64,000 nt of DNA from Galbibacter orientalis DSM 19592 (lineage in GTDB: Bacteria; Bacteroidota; Bacteroidia; Flavobacteriales; Flavobacteriaceae): positions 3,188,240 through 3,252,239 of the forward strand of contig NZ_JH651379.1 in assembly GCF_000260115.1 (NCBI RefSeq), in the 5' to 3' direction. The position numbers and the translations under genes are program-made. Under the pieces are notes generated by a model. That model did not search any database, was not told where the DNA came from, and was given only the letters and a program-made list of their open reading frames with translations. Shown in pieces: positions 17,723 to 26,547 of the stretch (positions within the stretch are counted from its first letter, which is position 1; each line of letters starts with the position of its first letter).

Positions 17723-18535
17723 ATGGCAAAAATTAAAGTTCTAATCACGGTCAAAACATACCCTTCTATTTCAACCAAATACGAAGAGACAGTTTGTACG
17801 GCTGGTATGAAAGAAAATGGAGAATGGATTAGAATTTACCCAGTGCCGTTTCGCAAACTGCCCTACGTCCAACAATATCCAAAATACCAATGGATAGAAA
17901 TGGATTTGATAAAAAACAAAAGTGATTTTAGGCCAGAAAGTTACAGACCAATAGATATAGACACAGATGATTTAATACTTTTTGGTGATAAATTAGACAC
18001 CAAGTACAAATGGGCAAAACGTAAGGGAATTGTTTTGCAAAATATTTATACAAACCTTACAAAACTCATAGAAGAAGCAAAAACCGAAGGTTTATATACT
18101 TCTTTAGCAGTTTTTAAACCTACAAAAATAAAAGACTTTGTTATTGAAAAATCAGCAAGAGATTGGAGTGAAAAACAAAAAGCAACACTACAGCAGGGTA
18201 ATTTATTTGAAGACAAAAGTACCTTTGAAGTTGTAAAGAAACTACCTTATAAATTTAGCTACACCTTTGAAGATTGTAATGGTCGTGAAGCAACTTTAAT
18301 GAATGAAGATTGGGAAGTTGGTGCATTGTATTGGAACTGTTTAAAAAAGCATAATGGTTATGAAGAAGCAGCTTGTGTAGACGTTAAGAAAAAATATTGG
18401 GATGACTTTGCTAAAACTAAAGACCTTTATTTTTTCTTAGGTACTACAAAACTTAATCAACTTAGAGCACCAAATCCTTTTGTGATTATTGGTACATTTC
18501 ATCCGCCAATAGAAACACAGCAAAGACTATTTTAA
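17723..18535 (+). CDS. Dual-OB-like domain protein paired with DUF488
   Basis: 270 residues, no signal or membrane segment. It opens with KIKVLITVKTYPSISTKYEETVCTAGM and GEWIRIYPVPFRKL, the pattern of the proteins that accompany DUF488 genes in type I restriction islands (the so-called dual OB domain family), and ends with FFLGTTKLNQLRAPNPFVIIGTFHPP. The beta-rich pattern suggests nucleic-acid or nucleotide binding, which is inference. The frame is complete. With the DUF488 gene it is the only undamaged part of this island. Confidence 0.65.
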   Translation: MAKIKVLITVKTYPSISTKYEETVCTAGMKENGEWIRIYPVPFRKLPYVQQYPKYQWIEMDLIKNKSDFRPESYRPIDIDTDDLILFGDKLDTKYKWAKRKGIVLQNIYTNLTKLIEEAKTEGLYTSLAVFKPTKIKDFVIEKSARDWSEKQKATLQQGNLFEDKSTFEVVKKLPYKFSYTFEDCNGREATLMNEDWEVGALYWNCLKKHNGYEEAACVDVKKKYWDDFAKTKDLYFFLGTTKLNQLRAPNPFVIIGTFHPPIETQQRLF

Positions 18536-18538
18536 AGA

Positions 18539-18817
18539 ATGAATGAAGCACAAACCAAACACGATTTAATAGAACCTGCTTTACGCAAGGCAGGTTGGGA
18601 TATTGTTGAGGGCAGTCGTTTGCGTTTGGAGTTTCCTATTACTAAAGGTCGTCTTATTGGTCAAAATAGGCGTGCCACAACTTTGTTTGCCGATTATGTT
18701 TTGGAATACAAAAACAGACGTATTGGAATTGTAGAAGCCAAAAAAAGAGATGAGTATTATACACAAGGTTTAGGACAAGCCAAAGATTATGCAGAACGGA
18801 AGAAAGCCAGCAGGTAA
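18539..18817 (+). pseudogene. hsdR: hsdR remnant, N-terminal part of a type I restriction R subunit
   Basis: 92 residues: NEAQTKHDLIEPALRKAGWD, then FADYVLEYKNRRIGIVEAKK, the D-x(n)-E-x-K nuclease motif at the start of HsdR, then QGLGQAKDYAER, where the frame is cut. Intact HsdR has over 700 residues with a helicase core, all missing. The cut lies just before a sequence (GTAACAAAGATGTGTATAAG) resembling gene-cassette ends of Bacteroidota. The start is 4 bases after the preceding gene, the standard operon spacing. Confidence 0.85.
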
Positions 18818-18862
18818 CAAAGATGTGTATAAGCAATAGCGGGTTAAGTGTTAGTTTGATAA
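18811..18862 (+). repeat. Cassette-end-like sequence at the hsdR truncation point
   Basis: The sequence GTAACAAAGATGTGTATAAG followed by CAATAGCGGGTTAAGTG resembles, from memory, short dispersed gene-end sequences in flavobacterial genomes. It supplies the premature hsdR stop codon. It is not clearly palindromic here, so the identification is tentative. Confidence 0.3.
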
Positions 18863-18908
18863 TTAGTATATCAAGAGATAATAAAATGTCACTTAAAATA
18901 GAAAGAAT

Positions 18909-19532
18909 ATGGCAGAACTAATTCGTATTTATGAAGAAAACCCTAACCCTAAAGAGATTCAAAGGGTAGTGGAGGTGTTACGTAACGGCGGATTGGTAAT
19001 ATATCCTACCGATACCGTTTATGGTTTAGGCTGTGATATTACCAATTCTAAAGCCTTGCAAAAAATAGCGCGTATTAAAGGGGTGAAACTTGAGAAAGCT
19101 AACTTTTCTTTTATTTGTGCAGACTTGAGCAATTTATCCGATTATATCCGCCAGATAGACACAGCTACATTTAAAATATTAAAGCGTACGCTACCTGGTC
19201 CTTATACATTTATATTGCCAGGAAATAATTCGCTTCCTAAAGATTTTAAGAAAAAGAAAACTGTTGGAATACGTATTCCAGCTAATAATATAGCGAGAAC
19301 TTTGGTAGAGCAATTAGGAAATCCAATAGTGTCAACTTCTATTCGAGACGAAGATGAACTTATAGAATACACCACAGATCCAGAATTGATTCTTGAAAAA
19401 TGGGATAATTTAGTTGATGTTGTAATTGATGGGGGGTATGGAGATAATGTAGCCTCAACTGTTATAGATTTATCGGGGAGTGAACCTGTAATAGTTCGTG
19501 AGGGAAAAGGAGATATTGATGATGTTTTATAA
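18909..19532 (+). CDS. Sua5/YciO/YrdC-family protein, YciO-like
   Basis: 207 residues with the family core LRNGGLVIYPTDTVYGLGCDI, PGPYTFILPG, KKTVGIRIPAN and NPIVSTSIRDED, ending in VIVREGKGD. Family members make or bind threonylcarbamoyl-adenylate for the t6A37 tRNA modification. The central stretch (KGVKLEKANFSFICADL) and overall wording are closer to YciO than to TsaC/Sua5, and the basic tRNA-binding pattern of TsaC is less evident, so full t6A activity is uncertain. The glycosyltransferase gene starts 8 bases after its stop. Confidence 0.85.
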   Translation: MAELIRIYEENPNPKEIQRVVEVLRNGGLVIYPTDTVYGLGCDITNSKALQKIARIKGVKLEKANFSFICADLSNLSDYIRQIDTATFKILKRTLPGPYTFILPGNNSLPKDFKKKKTVGIRIPANNIARTLVEQLGNPIVSTSIRDEDELIEYTTDPELILEKWDNLVDVVIDGGYGDNVASTVIDLSGSEPVIVREGKGDIDDVL

Positions 19533-19540
19533 CTTAATGA

Positions 19541-20773
19541 ATGATAAATAAAACTATTCTCTTTATAGGTTACGTATGGCCAGAACCTACCTCTTCTGCT
19601 GCTGGTAGTAGAATGCTTCAATTGATTCATTTTTTTAAGAATTTAGGCGCGAAGGTTGTTTTTTCATCACCTGCAAAGCAGAGTGTGCATGTTCATAATT
19701 TGCTCTCCGAAGGAGTTCAACAAAAAGAAATAGAATTAAATAATTCTTCTTTTGACGATTTTCTGAAGGATTTACAACCAGAAATTGTTGTTTTTGATAG
19801 GTATATGATGGAAGAGCAATTTGGCTGGCGTGTAGCTGAACATGCTCCAAATGCTATGCGAATATTGGATACAGAGGATTTACACTTTTTAAGGAATGAG
19901 CGACAGAAATCTTTAAAAGGAAGTGCAGATATTACTAATAACGTATTGCTAAATAGCGAATTAGCAAAGCGCGAATTGGCTAGCATTTACCGTTGTGATG
20001 TTTCATTAATTATTTCTGAAGTAGAAATGAAGCTTTTAAAAGAGGTTTTTAAGGTAGATGAAAAGCTACTTTGTTACCTTCCTTTTCTTCTTCCGCAAAA
20101 GAAAGAGAATATGTTTTCCTTTCAACAAAAAGAGGATTTTATTTTTATAGGAAACTTTATTCATGCTCCCAATTGGGATGCGGTTTTAGCTTTAAAAGAA
20201 ACTGTTTGGCCTATTATCCGAAAAGAATTACCAAAAGCAAAATTGCATATTTATGGAGCCTATGCTACCGAAAAGGTTTACAATCTTCATAATGAAAAAG
20301 AGAACTTTTTAGTATACGGTTGGGCAGAAAATTCCTTTGAGGTAATCCAAAAAGCACGTATTATGCTTGCTCCATTACGTTTTGGTGCTGGATTAAAAGG
20401 GAAACTCCTTGAAGCCATGCAGGCACAAACTCCAAGTGTAACCACCTCTGTAGGGGCAGAGGGAATTAATGGGAATTATAATTGGAACGGATTTATATTT
20501 GATAACCCAATGGATTTTGCTCATGCTTCTGTGGCTTTGTATTTAGAAGAAGAGCAGTGGCAACAAGCAGTAAAAAATGGGAATAGAATTTTAAATATGC
20601 GTTTTGATGCTTCAGTACATAAACTGAATTTTAAAACTACGCTCGATATAATTTCTGAAGATATAAATGCGCATCGAACCACTAATTTTATAGGTAGTAT
20701 GCTACTCCAGCAAACTACACAGGCAAGTAAATATATGTCGAAGTGGATTGAAGAGAAGAATAAAAAGCTGTAA
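19541..20773 (+). CDS. Family-4-type glycosyltransferase
   Basis: 410 residues, GT-B fold. N-half: ILFIGYVWPEPTSSAAGSR, a donor/acceptor-side glycine-rich loop. C-half: FIFIGNFIHAPNWDAV, LHIYGAYATEK, VYGWAENSFEVIQKARIMLAPLRFGAGLKGKLLEAMQ (EX7E-like nucleotide-sugar site) and a C-terminal amphipathic helix. No membrane anchor is seen. It probably transfers a sugar in surface-glycan synthesis; the sugar is unknown. It is immediately downstream of the YciO-like gene. Confidence 0.8.
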   Translation: MINKTILFIGYVWPEPTSSAAGSRMLQLIHFFKNLGAKVVFSSPAKQSVHVHNLLSEGVQQKEIELNNSSFDDFLKDLQPEIVVFDRYMMEEQFGWRVAEHAPNAMRILDTEDLHFLRNERQKSLKGSADITNNVLLNSELAKRELASIYRCDVSLIISEVEMKLLKEVFKVDEKLLCYLPFLLPQKKENMFSFQQKEDFIFIGNFIHAPNWDAVLALKETVWPIIRKELPKAKLHIYGAYATEKVYNLHNEKENFLVYGWAENSFEVIQKARIMLAPLRFGAGLKGKLLEAMQAQTPSVTTSVGAEGINGNYNWNGFIFDNPMDFAHASVALYLEEEQWQQAVKNGNRILNMRFDASVHKLNFKTTLDIISEDINAHRTTNFIGSMLLQQTTQASKYMSKWIEEKNKKL

Positions 20774-20855
20774 AAGTCATAATTCTTTTCTCATCTAACA
20801 TATTTTTCAGAAAAGCATAAATTCATCCGCTTTAACTTCTAAAGATTTATTATAC

Positions 20856-20914
20856 GCCACGAATACACGAATATATATTGGTTTGCATTTAAAAATTATT
20901 TGTGTATTCGTGGC
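20856..20914. repeat. R3 hairpin (GCCACGAATACACGAAT)
   Basis: Arms 20856-20872 and 20898-20914 pair over 17 bases with one G-T pair. The same arm sequence recurs at 62130-62205. It is placed between convergent genes, and no T-run follows, so it is not a simple terminator. Confidence 0.75.
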
Positions 20915-20986
20915 ATAACAGACTTTATGTCCATAGAGGTTTAGTAAAATTATGTAAACTATCTAGGATTATTCAAATCTCGATTA

Positions 20987-21376
20987 TCAAGTAAATAAAT
21001 TCTTTAAATCGTCTGTAAGTCTAATAGGGCGTTTACTGTTTTTATCTATTAAACACCAATTGGTTTTACAGCTTACCAATAACTTATCGGTAGTATTATT
21101 GTAAATCTCTACAATCCGTGTTGAGGTAACGCCTTCTGCTTTTTTGATGTATGTTTTTAGGAGAATTTCATCATTTAAAAAAGCTTGTCCTTTATATTCT
21201 ATATAATGATTAAGAACCATCCAAATATAATTATCCAGCATTTCTGTGGTAGCTTCCGTTTGCCAATGATTCTTTGCAATATCTTGAATCCATTGAAGGT
21301 AGCGCACATTATTTACATGAAATAAGTCATCTAAATCGTCTTCCTTAACCGTAATTATTTCTGTAAATTCTTTCAA
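20987..21376 (-). CDS. Acyl-CoA thioesterase (hotdog, FadM/YbgC type)
   Basis: A 129-residue single-hotdog protein. DLDDLFHVNNVRYLQWIQ carries the central helix-preceding motif of 4HBT thioesterases, where an Asp or similar residue acts near H-V-N-N-x-x-Y. This is followed by beta strands ending in NWCLIDKNSKRPIRL. It probably hydrolyses acyl-CoA or acyl-ACP; the substrate is unknown. It is a separate minus-strand gene downstream of the glutaminyl cyclase gene (74-base gap). Confidence 0.8.
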   Translation of the reverse strand: MKEFTEIITVKEDDLDDLFHVNNVRYLQWIQDIAKNHWQTEATTEMLDNYIWMVLNHYIEYKGQAFLNDEILLKTYIKKAEGVTSTRIVEIYNNTTDKLLVSCKTNWCLIDKNSKRPIRLTDDLKNLFT

Positions 21377-21450
21377 ATCCTAATTTTAAATTTTAAGTGT
21401 TGAATTTTGAATTTTAAATGAAATTATATTTTTTACCTAAAGCCTAAAGC

Positions 21451-22503
21451 CTATTTCTTTTCTTTAATAGTTACTTCAAACATTTTATCCCAATTTTTAC
21501 CTGTCACAAAAAACGTTTTAGAAGTAGGGTTGTATGCAATTCCGTTTAAAACATCTAAATCGGCATGTTGTTTTACCTTGTCTTTAAGCCCTCTAAAATC
21601 GATAACTCCAATAATAGCTCCCGTTTTAGCATCAATAATCATGGCGCTGTCTTTTAAATAAACGTTGGCATATATTTTTCCGTCTACATATTCCAATTCA
21701 TTAGCTTTATTAAAAACAGAAGAATTAGTAACTGTTTCAATAAAATCTTCTTCGACTAAAGTATCAGGATTTAAAATCCATATTTTATCACTTCCATCAC
21801 TTTTATAGATCTTTTTACCATCGGGAGTATGTGTAAGTCCCCAACCTTCTTTGCTTTGGTTATAGGTAAAAGAATCGAGTTGTTCAAATGTATTTAAATT
21901 GTACACAAAGCCTTTGCCAGCTTGCCATGTAAGCATGTACACTTTATTGTTGATAATAGTAATTCCTTCCCCGAAGTAAGAGTTGTCCAAATCAATTTTA
22001 TTTAATATATCTCCAGTTTTATAATCTACTTTTCGAAGCGAAGAAATCCCTTTTCTACCAGTACTTTCATATAAAGTATCGTTATAAAATTCTAAACCTT
22101 GAGTATATGCTTTTATGTCGTGAGGATAGGTGTTTATAATTTCGTAGGTATAAACTTTTGGAGCTTGAGAAGCTAGAACAGTAATATTTTCTGACACCGT
22201 AGCCGTTTCCCCTTCAAAATATACAGTAGCTTCTAGTTTTTGAATTCCTAATTTATCGGCATTTAATTTAAAAGAATTGTTTGTTAGGTTGATTCTTTTT
22301 CCGTGTAATTGATACGAAATAGAGTCAATTTCTTTATTTTTTTTATTCTCCAATTGGATTTTTAAGACATTTCCTTGCTGAATTTTCTTAGAATCTGAAC
22401 TTATTTTTAATGAAAATAACTTTTTTTCAGAAGAATTATTCGAGTTGCATCCACCAATAGAAACAACTAAAAAGCTGATGATTAAAAACTTATAGAAATA
22501 CAT
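21451..22503 (-). CDS. Glutaminyl-peptide cyclotransferase lipoprotein
   Basis: 350 residues. A type II signal peptide ends VVSIGGC with lipid-attachment Cys19, then a Ser/Asn-rich linker and an Ig-like stretch of about 90 residues, then the five-bladed propeller of the plant-type glutaminyl cyclase family (PF05096). Signatures are YTQGLEFYNDTLYESTGRKG, YFGEGITIINNKVYMLTW and ANELEYVDGKIYANV. It catalyses cyclisation of N-terminal Gln to pyroglutamate on exported proteins and is anchored in a membrane facing the periplasm or surface. It lies directly opposite the SRP RNA gene. Confidence 0.85.
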   Translation of the reverse strand: MYFYKFLIISFLVVSIGGCNSNNSSEKKLFSLKISSDSKKIQQGNVLKIQLENKKNKEIDSISYQLHGKRINLTNNSFKLNADKLGIQKLEATVYFEGETATVSENITVLASQAPKVYTYEIINTYPHDIKAYTQGLEFYNDTLYESTGRKGISSLRKVDYKTGDILNKIDLDNSYFGEGITIINNKVYMLTWQAGKGFVYNLNTFEQLDSFTYNQSKEGWGLTHTPDGKKIYKSDGSDKIWILNPDTLVEEDFIETVTNSSVFNKANELEYVDGKIYANVYLKDSAMIIDAKTGAIIGVIDFRGLKDKVKQHADLDVLNGIAYNPTSKTFFVTGKNWDKMFEVTIKEKK

Positions 22504-22558
22504 GGGCTATTATTAATTTTTAGGCAAGTTATTTAATAAAATTAAGATTGTAAAATTA

Positions 22559-22588
22559 TTGCGTAAAGATAAAAAGTTTGTAAATTTG
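22559..22588 (+). promoter_or_regulatory. Promoter of the SRP RNA gene
   Basis: A TTG at 22559-22561 and TAAATTTG at 22581-22588 with 19 bases between them match the Bacteroidota -33/-7 promoter (TTG, TAnnTTTG). Transcription would begin at about 22593, exactly at the 5' end of the RNA stem. Confidence 0.85.
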
Positions 22589-22590
22589 CA

Positions 22591-22690
22591 CCCGGCAAGT
22601 CCTACACGACTAGCTCCTGTAGAATCCCCCAGGACGGGAACGTAGCAAGGGTATATGGTTGAGCGGTGCGATGTAGGTAGCTTGCCTTTT
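22591..22690 (+). ncRNA. ffs: Small signal recognition particle RNA (4.5S type)
   Basis: A stem of about 95 nt: GGCAAG at 22594-22599 pairs with CTTGCC at 22681-22686, and CCTACA with TGTAGG further in. The apical part ATCCCCCAGGACGGGAAC...GCAAGGGTA is the conserved helix 8 with asymmetric loop and tetraloop recognised by Ffh (CCCCCAGG ... GGAA ... AGCAAGGGT). A T-run follows the stem. Helix 8 is the Ffh-binding part of the particle that brings ribosomes to the membrane. Confidence 0.95.
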
Positions 22691-22775
22691 TTTATGCCAT
22701 AAATTTAACTTTTCTATATTGGCATTCTTCTTTTTAAAGTTTCCCTAATTGTTCTCTGGAATATTAAATAAATTA

Positions 22776-22783
22776 TAACTTTG
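22776..22783 (+). promoter_or_regulatory. -7 element TAACTTTG upstream of the aldolase gene
   Basis: It fits TAnnTTTG, with a TTG 24 bases upstream at 22749-22751, and lies 90 bases before the ATG at 22873, giving an untranslated leader of about 80 bases. Confidence 0.6.
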
Positions 22784-22872
22784 TATAGCATATTTGTTTT
22801 TTAGGCTAAAAAGACAAAATAGAGCAGTATCTTTACTTAATAATTAATGTAAAACTAGAATATAAATAAGCT

Positions 22873-23529
22873 ATGAAATTTTTTATAGACACAGCAAATC
22901 TAGAGCAAATTGCGGAAGCTGAAGCTTTAGGAGTTTTAGATGGAGTTACAACAAACCCATCTTTAATGGCAAAAGAAGGAATAACAGGAAGAGAGAATAT
23001 TTTAAAACACTACGTAGACATTTGTAATATTGTTGAGGGTGATGTTTCTGCTGAAGTTATTGCAACAGATTATGACAATATCATAAAAGAAGGAGAAGAA
23101 TTAGCTGCTCTACACGAGCAAATAATTGTTAAAGTACCAATGATTAAAGATGGTGTAAAGGCAATTAAATATTTTTCAGACAAAGGAATAAAAACAAATT
23201 GTACGCTTGTATTTTCAGTAGGACAAGCGCTTTTAGCGGCTAAAGCTGGAGCAACTTACGTTTCTCCATTTATTGGAAGATTGGATGATATCTCTACAGA
23301 TGGATTAGGACTTATTTCTGATATCCGTTTAATTTATGATAACTACGGCTTTGAAACAGAGATTCTTGCTGCTTCTGTACGCCATACAATGCATGTTATT
23401 GATTGTGCTAAATTAGGTGCAGATGTAATGACAGGCCCTCTTTCTGCAATTACAGGATTATTAAACCACCCACTTACAGATATCGGTTTAGAGAAATTCT
23501 TGGCAGATTACAATAAAGGAAATAAATAG
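22873..23529 (+). CDS. fsa: Fructose-6-phosphate aldolase / transaldolase-like (TalC family)
   Basis: 218-residue short transaldolase. [48 protein letters not shown] with the Schiff-base Lys at 87, [29 protein letters not shown] and SVRHTMHV match the FSA/TalC subfamily of decameric enzymes, which lack the N- and C-terminal extensions of TalA/TalB. Members are either fructose-6-phosphate aldolases or true transaldolases, and sequence alone does not decide. It is a monocistronic gene with its own promoter and terminator. Confidence 0.88.
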   Translation: MKFFIDTANLEQIAEAEALGVLDGVTTNPSLMAKEGITGRENILKHYVDICNIVEGDVSAEVIATDYDNIIKEGEELAALHEQIIVKVPMIKDGVKAIKYFSDKGIKTNCTLVFSVGQALLAAKAGATYVSPFIGRLDDISTDGLGLISDIRLIYDNYGFETEILAASVRHTMHVIDCAKLGADVMTGPLSAITGLLNHPLTDIGLEKFLADYNKGNK

Positions 23530-23551
23530 AATTTAGAAATATTATAGATAC

Positions 23552-23582
23552 AAAAAGAGCCGCTTATAGACGGCTCTTTTTT
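23552..23582 (+). terminator. Terminator of the aldolase gene
   Basis: AAAAAGAGCCG (23552-23562) and CGGCTCTTTTT (from 23571) form an 11-base stem around an 8-base loop with a T-run; the flanking A-run lets it act in both directions, serving the convergent gene at 23602 too. Confidence 0.9.
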
Positions 23583-23601
23583 ATTATATGGTAATCAATT
23601 A

Positions 23602-24132
23602 TTATTGCGGTTGTTGTTTGTAAACTCTTTTTATAACGGTATTATTGTCTTTATCATGGATTTCAACAATGAAATTCTCATCTCCATCAAAATATCCAAT
23701 CCCTTTACCATTACTTGTCTCAACAATATATTTATTGTTTGTTGATTGATACGTAGTGGCATTTAAATCCTTATTTGAAGAATTGATAGTAAATCCATTT
23801 TCAGTAGGAAGAAAATCGCATCTAGCGTCTTCACATACAAAATTAGTTTTCTTGTCAAGAATAACTTTACTATCTCCTTCAATAACCGTTTCCTGTTTAG
23901 TTACTTTAACAGGAGATGTAGTAAGATCCTGATTAATTTTATTTCTATCAGAAGCATCCAACTGAACATCTTGCTCTTGAGTAACTTGAACTTGTTCTTT
24001 TAATTCTTGTTCTCCTTTATTTGTTTTAATCTTGGTAGTTTTAGTAACTGTTTCTTCTAAAACATTTTTATTTTGCGAAAACGCAAAGGTAGATGTCAAA
24101 ATAATTGCAGATAATACGATTAAATTTTTCAT
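23602..24132 (-). CDS. Exported hypothetical protein
   Basis: 176 residues with a clear signal peptide (MKNLIVLSAIILTSTFAFSQ). The mature N-part is Lys/Thr/Gln-rich and helical (TVTKTTKIKTNKGEQELKEQVQ). The C-part is beta-like and contains a CEDARC pair of Cys that could form a disulfide, then KYIVETSNGKGIGYFDGDENFIVEI. It resembles no characterised family that I know. It is convergent to the aldolase gene and divergent from dnaK. A periplasmic or surface location is inferred from the signal. Confidence 0.7.
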   Translation of the reverse strand: MKNLIVLSAIILTSTFAFSQNKNVLEETVTKTTKIKTNKGEQELKEQVQVTQEQDVQLDASDRNKINQDLTTSPVKVTKQETVIEGDSKVILDKKTNFVCEDARCDFLPTENGFTINSSNKDLNATTYQSTNNKYIVETSNGKGIGYFDGDENFIVEIHDKDNNTVIKRVYKQQPQ

Positions 24133-24247
24133 GTCTTTTTCTGTTTTGATTATACTTTAATATACGCATTTAGCAGCGTGTTAGATGTTAATGGCTTGCC
24201 AAGGAGTTATAAGGATATGTTAATGCTTCAGGTCTAAGATTCTTTTC

Positions 24248-24287
24248 TGACAGTTTGTCATTTTTAATGTAATGGCACAAAGATTGA
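24248..24287 (+). promoter_or_regulatory. dnaK promoter region: TGACA/TGTCA inverted repeat and -24/-12-like element
   Basis: TGACAGTTTGTCA (24248-24260) is a perfect inverted repeat with a 3-base spacer. Thirteen bases later TGGCAC-N5-TTGA (24273-24287) matches the sigma-54 pattern TGGCAC-N5-TTGC except for the final base. A start site near 24299 would give a leader of about 40 bases. No TAnnTTTG is seen. The combination suggests stress-specific control of dnaK; sigma-54 use is inference. Confidence 0.5.
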
Positions 24288-24339
24288 CTTTTACAACACG
24301 AATCGAAAATAGAATTTCAAACACTATAAAAACATAAAC

Positions 24340-26259
24340 ATGAGTAAGATTATTGGAATTGACTTAGGTACAACCAACTCTTGTGTTTCCGTAATGGAAG
24401 GAAACGAACCTGTTGTAATACCTAATGCTGAAGGAAAAAGAACTACACCTTCTGTGATTGCTTTTGTTGAAGGCGGAGAAATTAAAGTAGGGGATCCTGC
24501 AAAACGTCAAGCAGTAACCAATCCAAATAAAACGATTTATTCTATTAAACGTTTTATGGGGAACAAGTTCTCTGAATCTCAAAAAGAAGTAGGAAGAGTA
24601 CCTTATAAAGTAACAAAAGGAGATAACGATACACCAAGAGTAGATATTGATGGTCGTTTATATACCCCACAAGAATTATCGGCTATGATTCTTCAAAAAA
24701 TGAAGAAAACTGCTGAGGATTACTTAGGGCAAGATGTAACGCAAGCAGTTATTACTGTGCCTGCATACTTTAACGATTCTCAACGTCAGGCTACAAAAGA
24801 AGCTGGAGAGATTGCAGGATTAAAAGTAGATAGAATTATAAATGAGCCTACTGCAGCTGCATTGGCTTATGGATTAGATAAAAAAGGAGAAGACCAAAAA
24901 ATTGTAGTATTCGATTTTGGTGGAGGAACACATGATGTATCTATCCTAGAATTAGGAGATGGCGTTTTTGAAGTACTTGCTACCGATGGAGATACACACT
25001 TAGGAGGGGATGATGTAGATGAAAAAATTATCGATTGGTTAGCTGAAGAGTTTAAAGCTGAAGAAGATATCGATTTAAGAAAAGACTCTATTGCACTTCA
25101 ACGTTTAAAAGAAGCTGCTGAGAAAGCTAAAATTGAATTGTCTTCTGCAAACCAAACAGAAATCAATTTACCATATGTAACAGCTACAGCAAGCGGACCT
25201 AAACACTTAGTTAAAACGCTTACTAAATCTAAATTTGAACAATTAATTGCAGATTTAGTAGAACGTACAATTAAGCCTTGCGAAAAAGCATTAAAAAGTG
25301 CAGGTCTTTCTAAAAGCGACATCGACGAGGTTATATTAGTAGGTGGTTCTACAAGAATTCCTGCAGTTCAAGAGGCTGTAGAGAAATTCTTTGGAAAAAA
25401 ACCTTCTAAAGGAGTTAATCCAGATGAAGTTGTAGCCGTAGGTGCTGCTATTCAAGGTGGAGTATTAACTGGAGATGTAAAAGATGTATTATTATTAGAC
25501 GTAACACCACTTTCTTTAGGAATTGAAACTATGGGAGGAGTAATGACTAAATTAATTGAAGCGAATACAACAATTCCTTCTAAAAAATCTCAAGTATTCT
25601 CTACTGCGGCAGACAATCAGCCATCTGTAGAAATTCACGTTATACAAGGAGAGCGACCAATGGCTGCGGATAACAAAACTATCGGACGTTTTCACCTTGA
25701 TGGAATTCCACCAGCACAAAGAGGAGTACCTCAAATTGAAGTTACTTTTGATATTGATGCTAACGGAATTATCAATGTTTCTGCAAAAGATAAAGGAACA
25801 AATAAAGAGCAGAACATCCGTATTGAAGCTTCTTCTGGATTAACAGATGAAGAAATCCAAAAGATGAAGCAAGAAGCAGAAGCAAATGCCGATGCTGATA
25901 AAAAAGCGAAAGAGAAAGTAGATAAGCTTAACGAAGCAGATGGAATGATTTTCCAAACTGAAAAGCAATTGAAAGAGTTTGGAGATAAACTTTCTGCCGA
26001 TAAAAAGCAACCTATTGAAGATGCTTTAGAAGAATTGAAAAAAGCTTATGAAACTAAAGAAGTTGATACCATTCAACCAGCTTTAGATAAAATCAACGAA
26101 GCTTGGAAAGTTGCTTCTGAAGAAATGTATAAAGCACAAGCAGAGGCGCAGCAAAATGGCGCTCCAACTGGAGATGCTCAAGGAGGAGATGCAAACGCAG
26201 AAGGCGGTGCAAAAGAAGGAGACGATGTACAGGATGTAGACTTTGAAGAAGTTAAGTAA
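24340..26259 (+). CDS. dnaK: Molecular chaperone DnaK (Hsp70)
   Basis: 639 residues, typical length. ATPase domain: [12 protein letters not shown] (4-15), [42 protein letters not shown], and [14 protein letters not shown]. Linker [16 protein letters not shown] near 390. Substrate-binding domain, then the helical lid, and the C-terminal Gly/Ala/Gln-rich tail ending in DVDFEEVK, the EEVD-like end of bacterial DnaK. It folds nascent and damaged proteins with DnaJ and GrpE, which are not adjacent here. One small change: the phosphate-2 loop reads GGGTHD where T-F-D is usual. It is followed by a strong terminator. Confidence 0.97.
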   Translation: MSKIIGIDLGTTNSCVSVMEGNEPVVIPNAEGKRTTPSVIAFVEGGEIKVGDPAKRQAVTNPNKTIYSIKRFMGNKFSESQKEVGRVPYKVTKGDNDTPRVDIDGRLYTPQELSAMILQKMKKTAEDYLGQDVTQAVITVPAYFNDSQRQATKEAGEIAGLKVDRIINEPTAAALAYGLDKKGEDQKIVVFDFGGGTHDVSILELGDGVFEVLATDGDTHLGGDDVDEKIIDWLAEEFKAEEDIDLRKDSIALQRLKEAAEKAKIELSSANQTEINLPYVTATASGPKHLVKTLTKSKFEQLIADLVERTIKPCEKALKSAGLSKSDIDEVILVGGSTRIPAVQEAVEKFFGKKPSKGVNPDEVVAVGAAIQGGVLTGDVKDVLLLDVTPLSLGIETMGGVMTKLIEANTTIPSKKSQVFSTAADNQPSVEIHVIQGERPMAADNKTIGRFHLDGIPPAQRGVPQIEVTFDIDANGIINVSAKDKGTNKEQNIRIEASSGLTDEEIQKMKQEAEANADADKKAKEKVDKLNEADGMIFQTEKQLKEFGDKLSADKKQPIEDALEELKKAYETKEVDTIQPALDKINEAWKVASEEMYKAQAEAQQNGAPTGDAQGGDANAEGGAKEGDDVQDVDFEEVK

Positions 26260-26280
26260 TACACTTACATTATACTATAA

Positions 26281-26313
26281 AAAAACCCAAAACTTTCGTT
26301 TTGGGTTTTTTTT
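26281..26313 (+). terminator. Terminator of dnaK
   Basis: AAAAACCCAAAAC (26281-26293) pairs fully with GTTTTGGGTTTTT (26298-26310) around a TTTC loop, followed by more T. Confidence 0.93.
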
Positions 26314-26337
26314 TTAAAACGTTAATCAAATTTCTTA

Positions 26338-26430
26338 CTATTTTAAATTTTTATAAATTTCTAAACATATAAAAATAATAAGACCAGAGATAGCTGAGTA
26401 TACTCCAATTGAAACTAATAATCCATCCAC
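26338..26430 (-). CDS. Possible 30-residue membrane peptide
   Basis: GTG at 26430 to TAG at 26338. The peptide is almost entirely one hydrophobic helix (LLVSIGVYSAISGLIIFICL) with a basic tail EIYKNLK, matching a single-pass small membrane protein. It is too short for usual gene calling. The start codon is GTG, as a TAA lies a few codons upstream. The evidence is composition only. Confidence 0.35.
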   Translation of the reverse strand: MDGLLVSIGVYSAISGLIIFICLEIYKNLK

Positions 26431-26547
26431 TATATCTGTTATTTAATCTAGAACTAAAAATATAGTATATTGAGTTTAATTATGTTAATTGGAATACATG
26501 TAATTCGTGTAATTTTTTTCTAGTTCATTCTTAAGATTAATCTTTCT

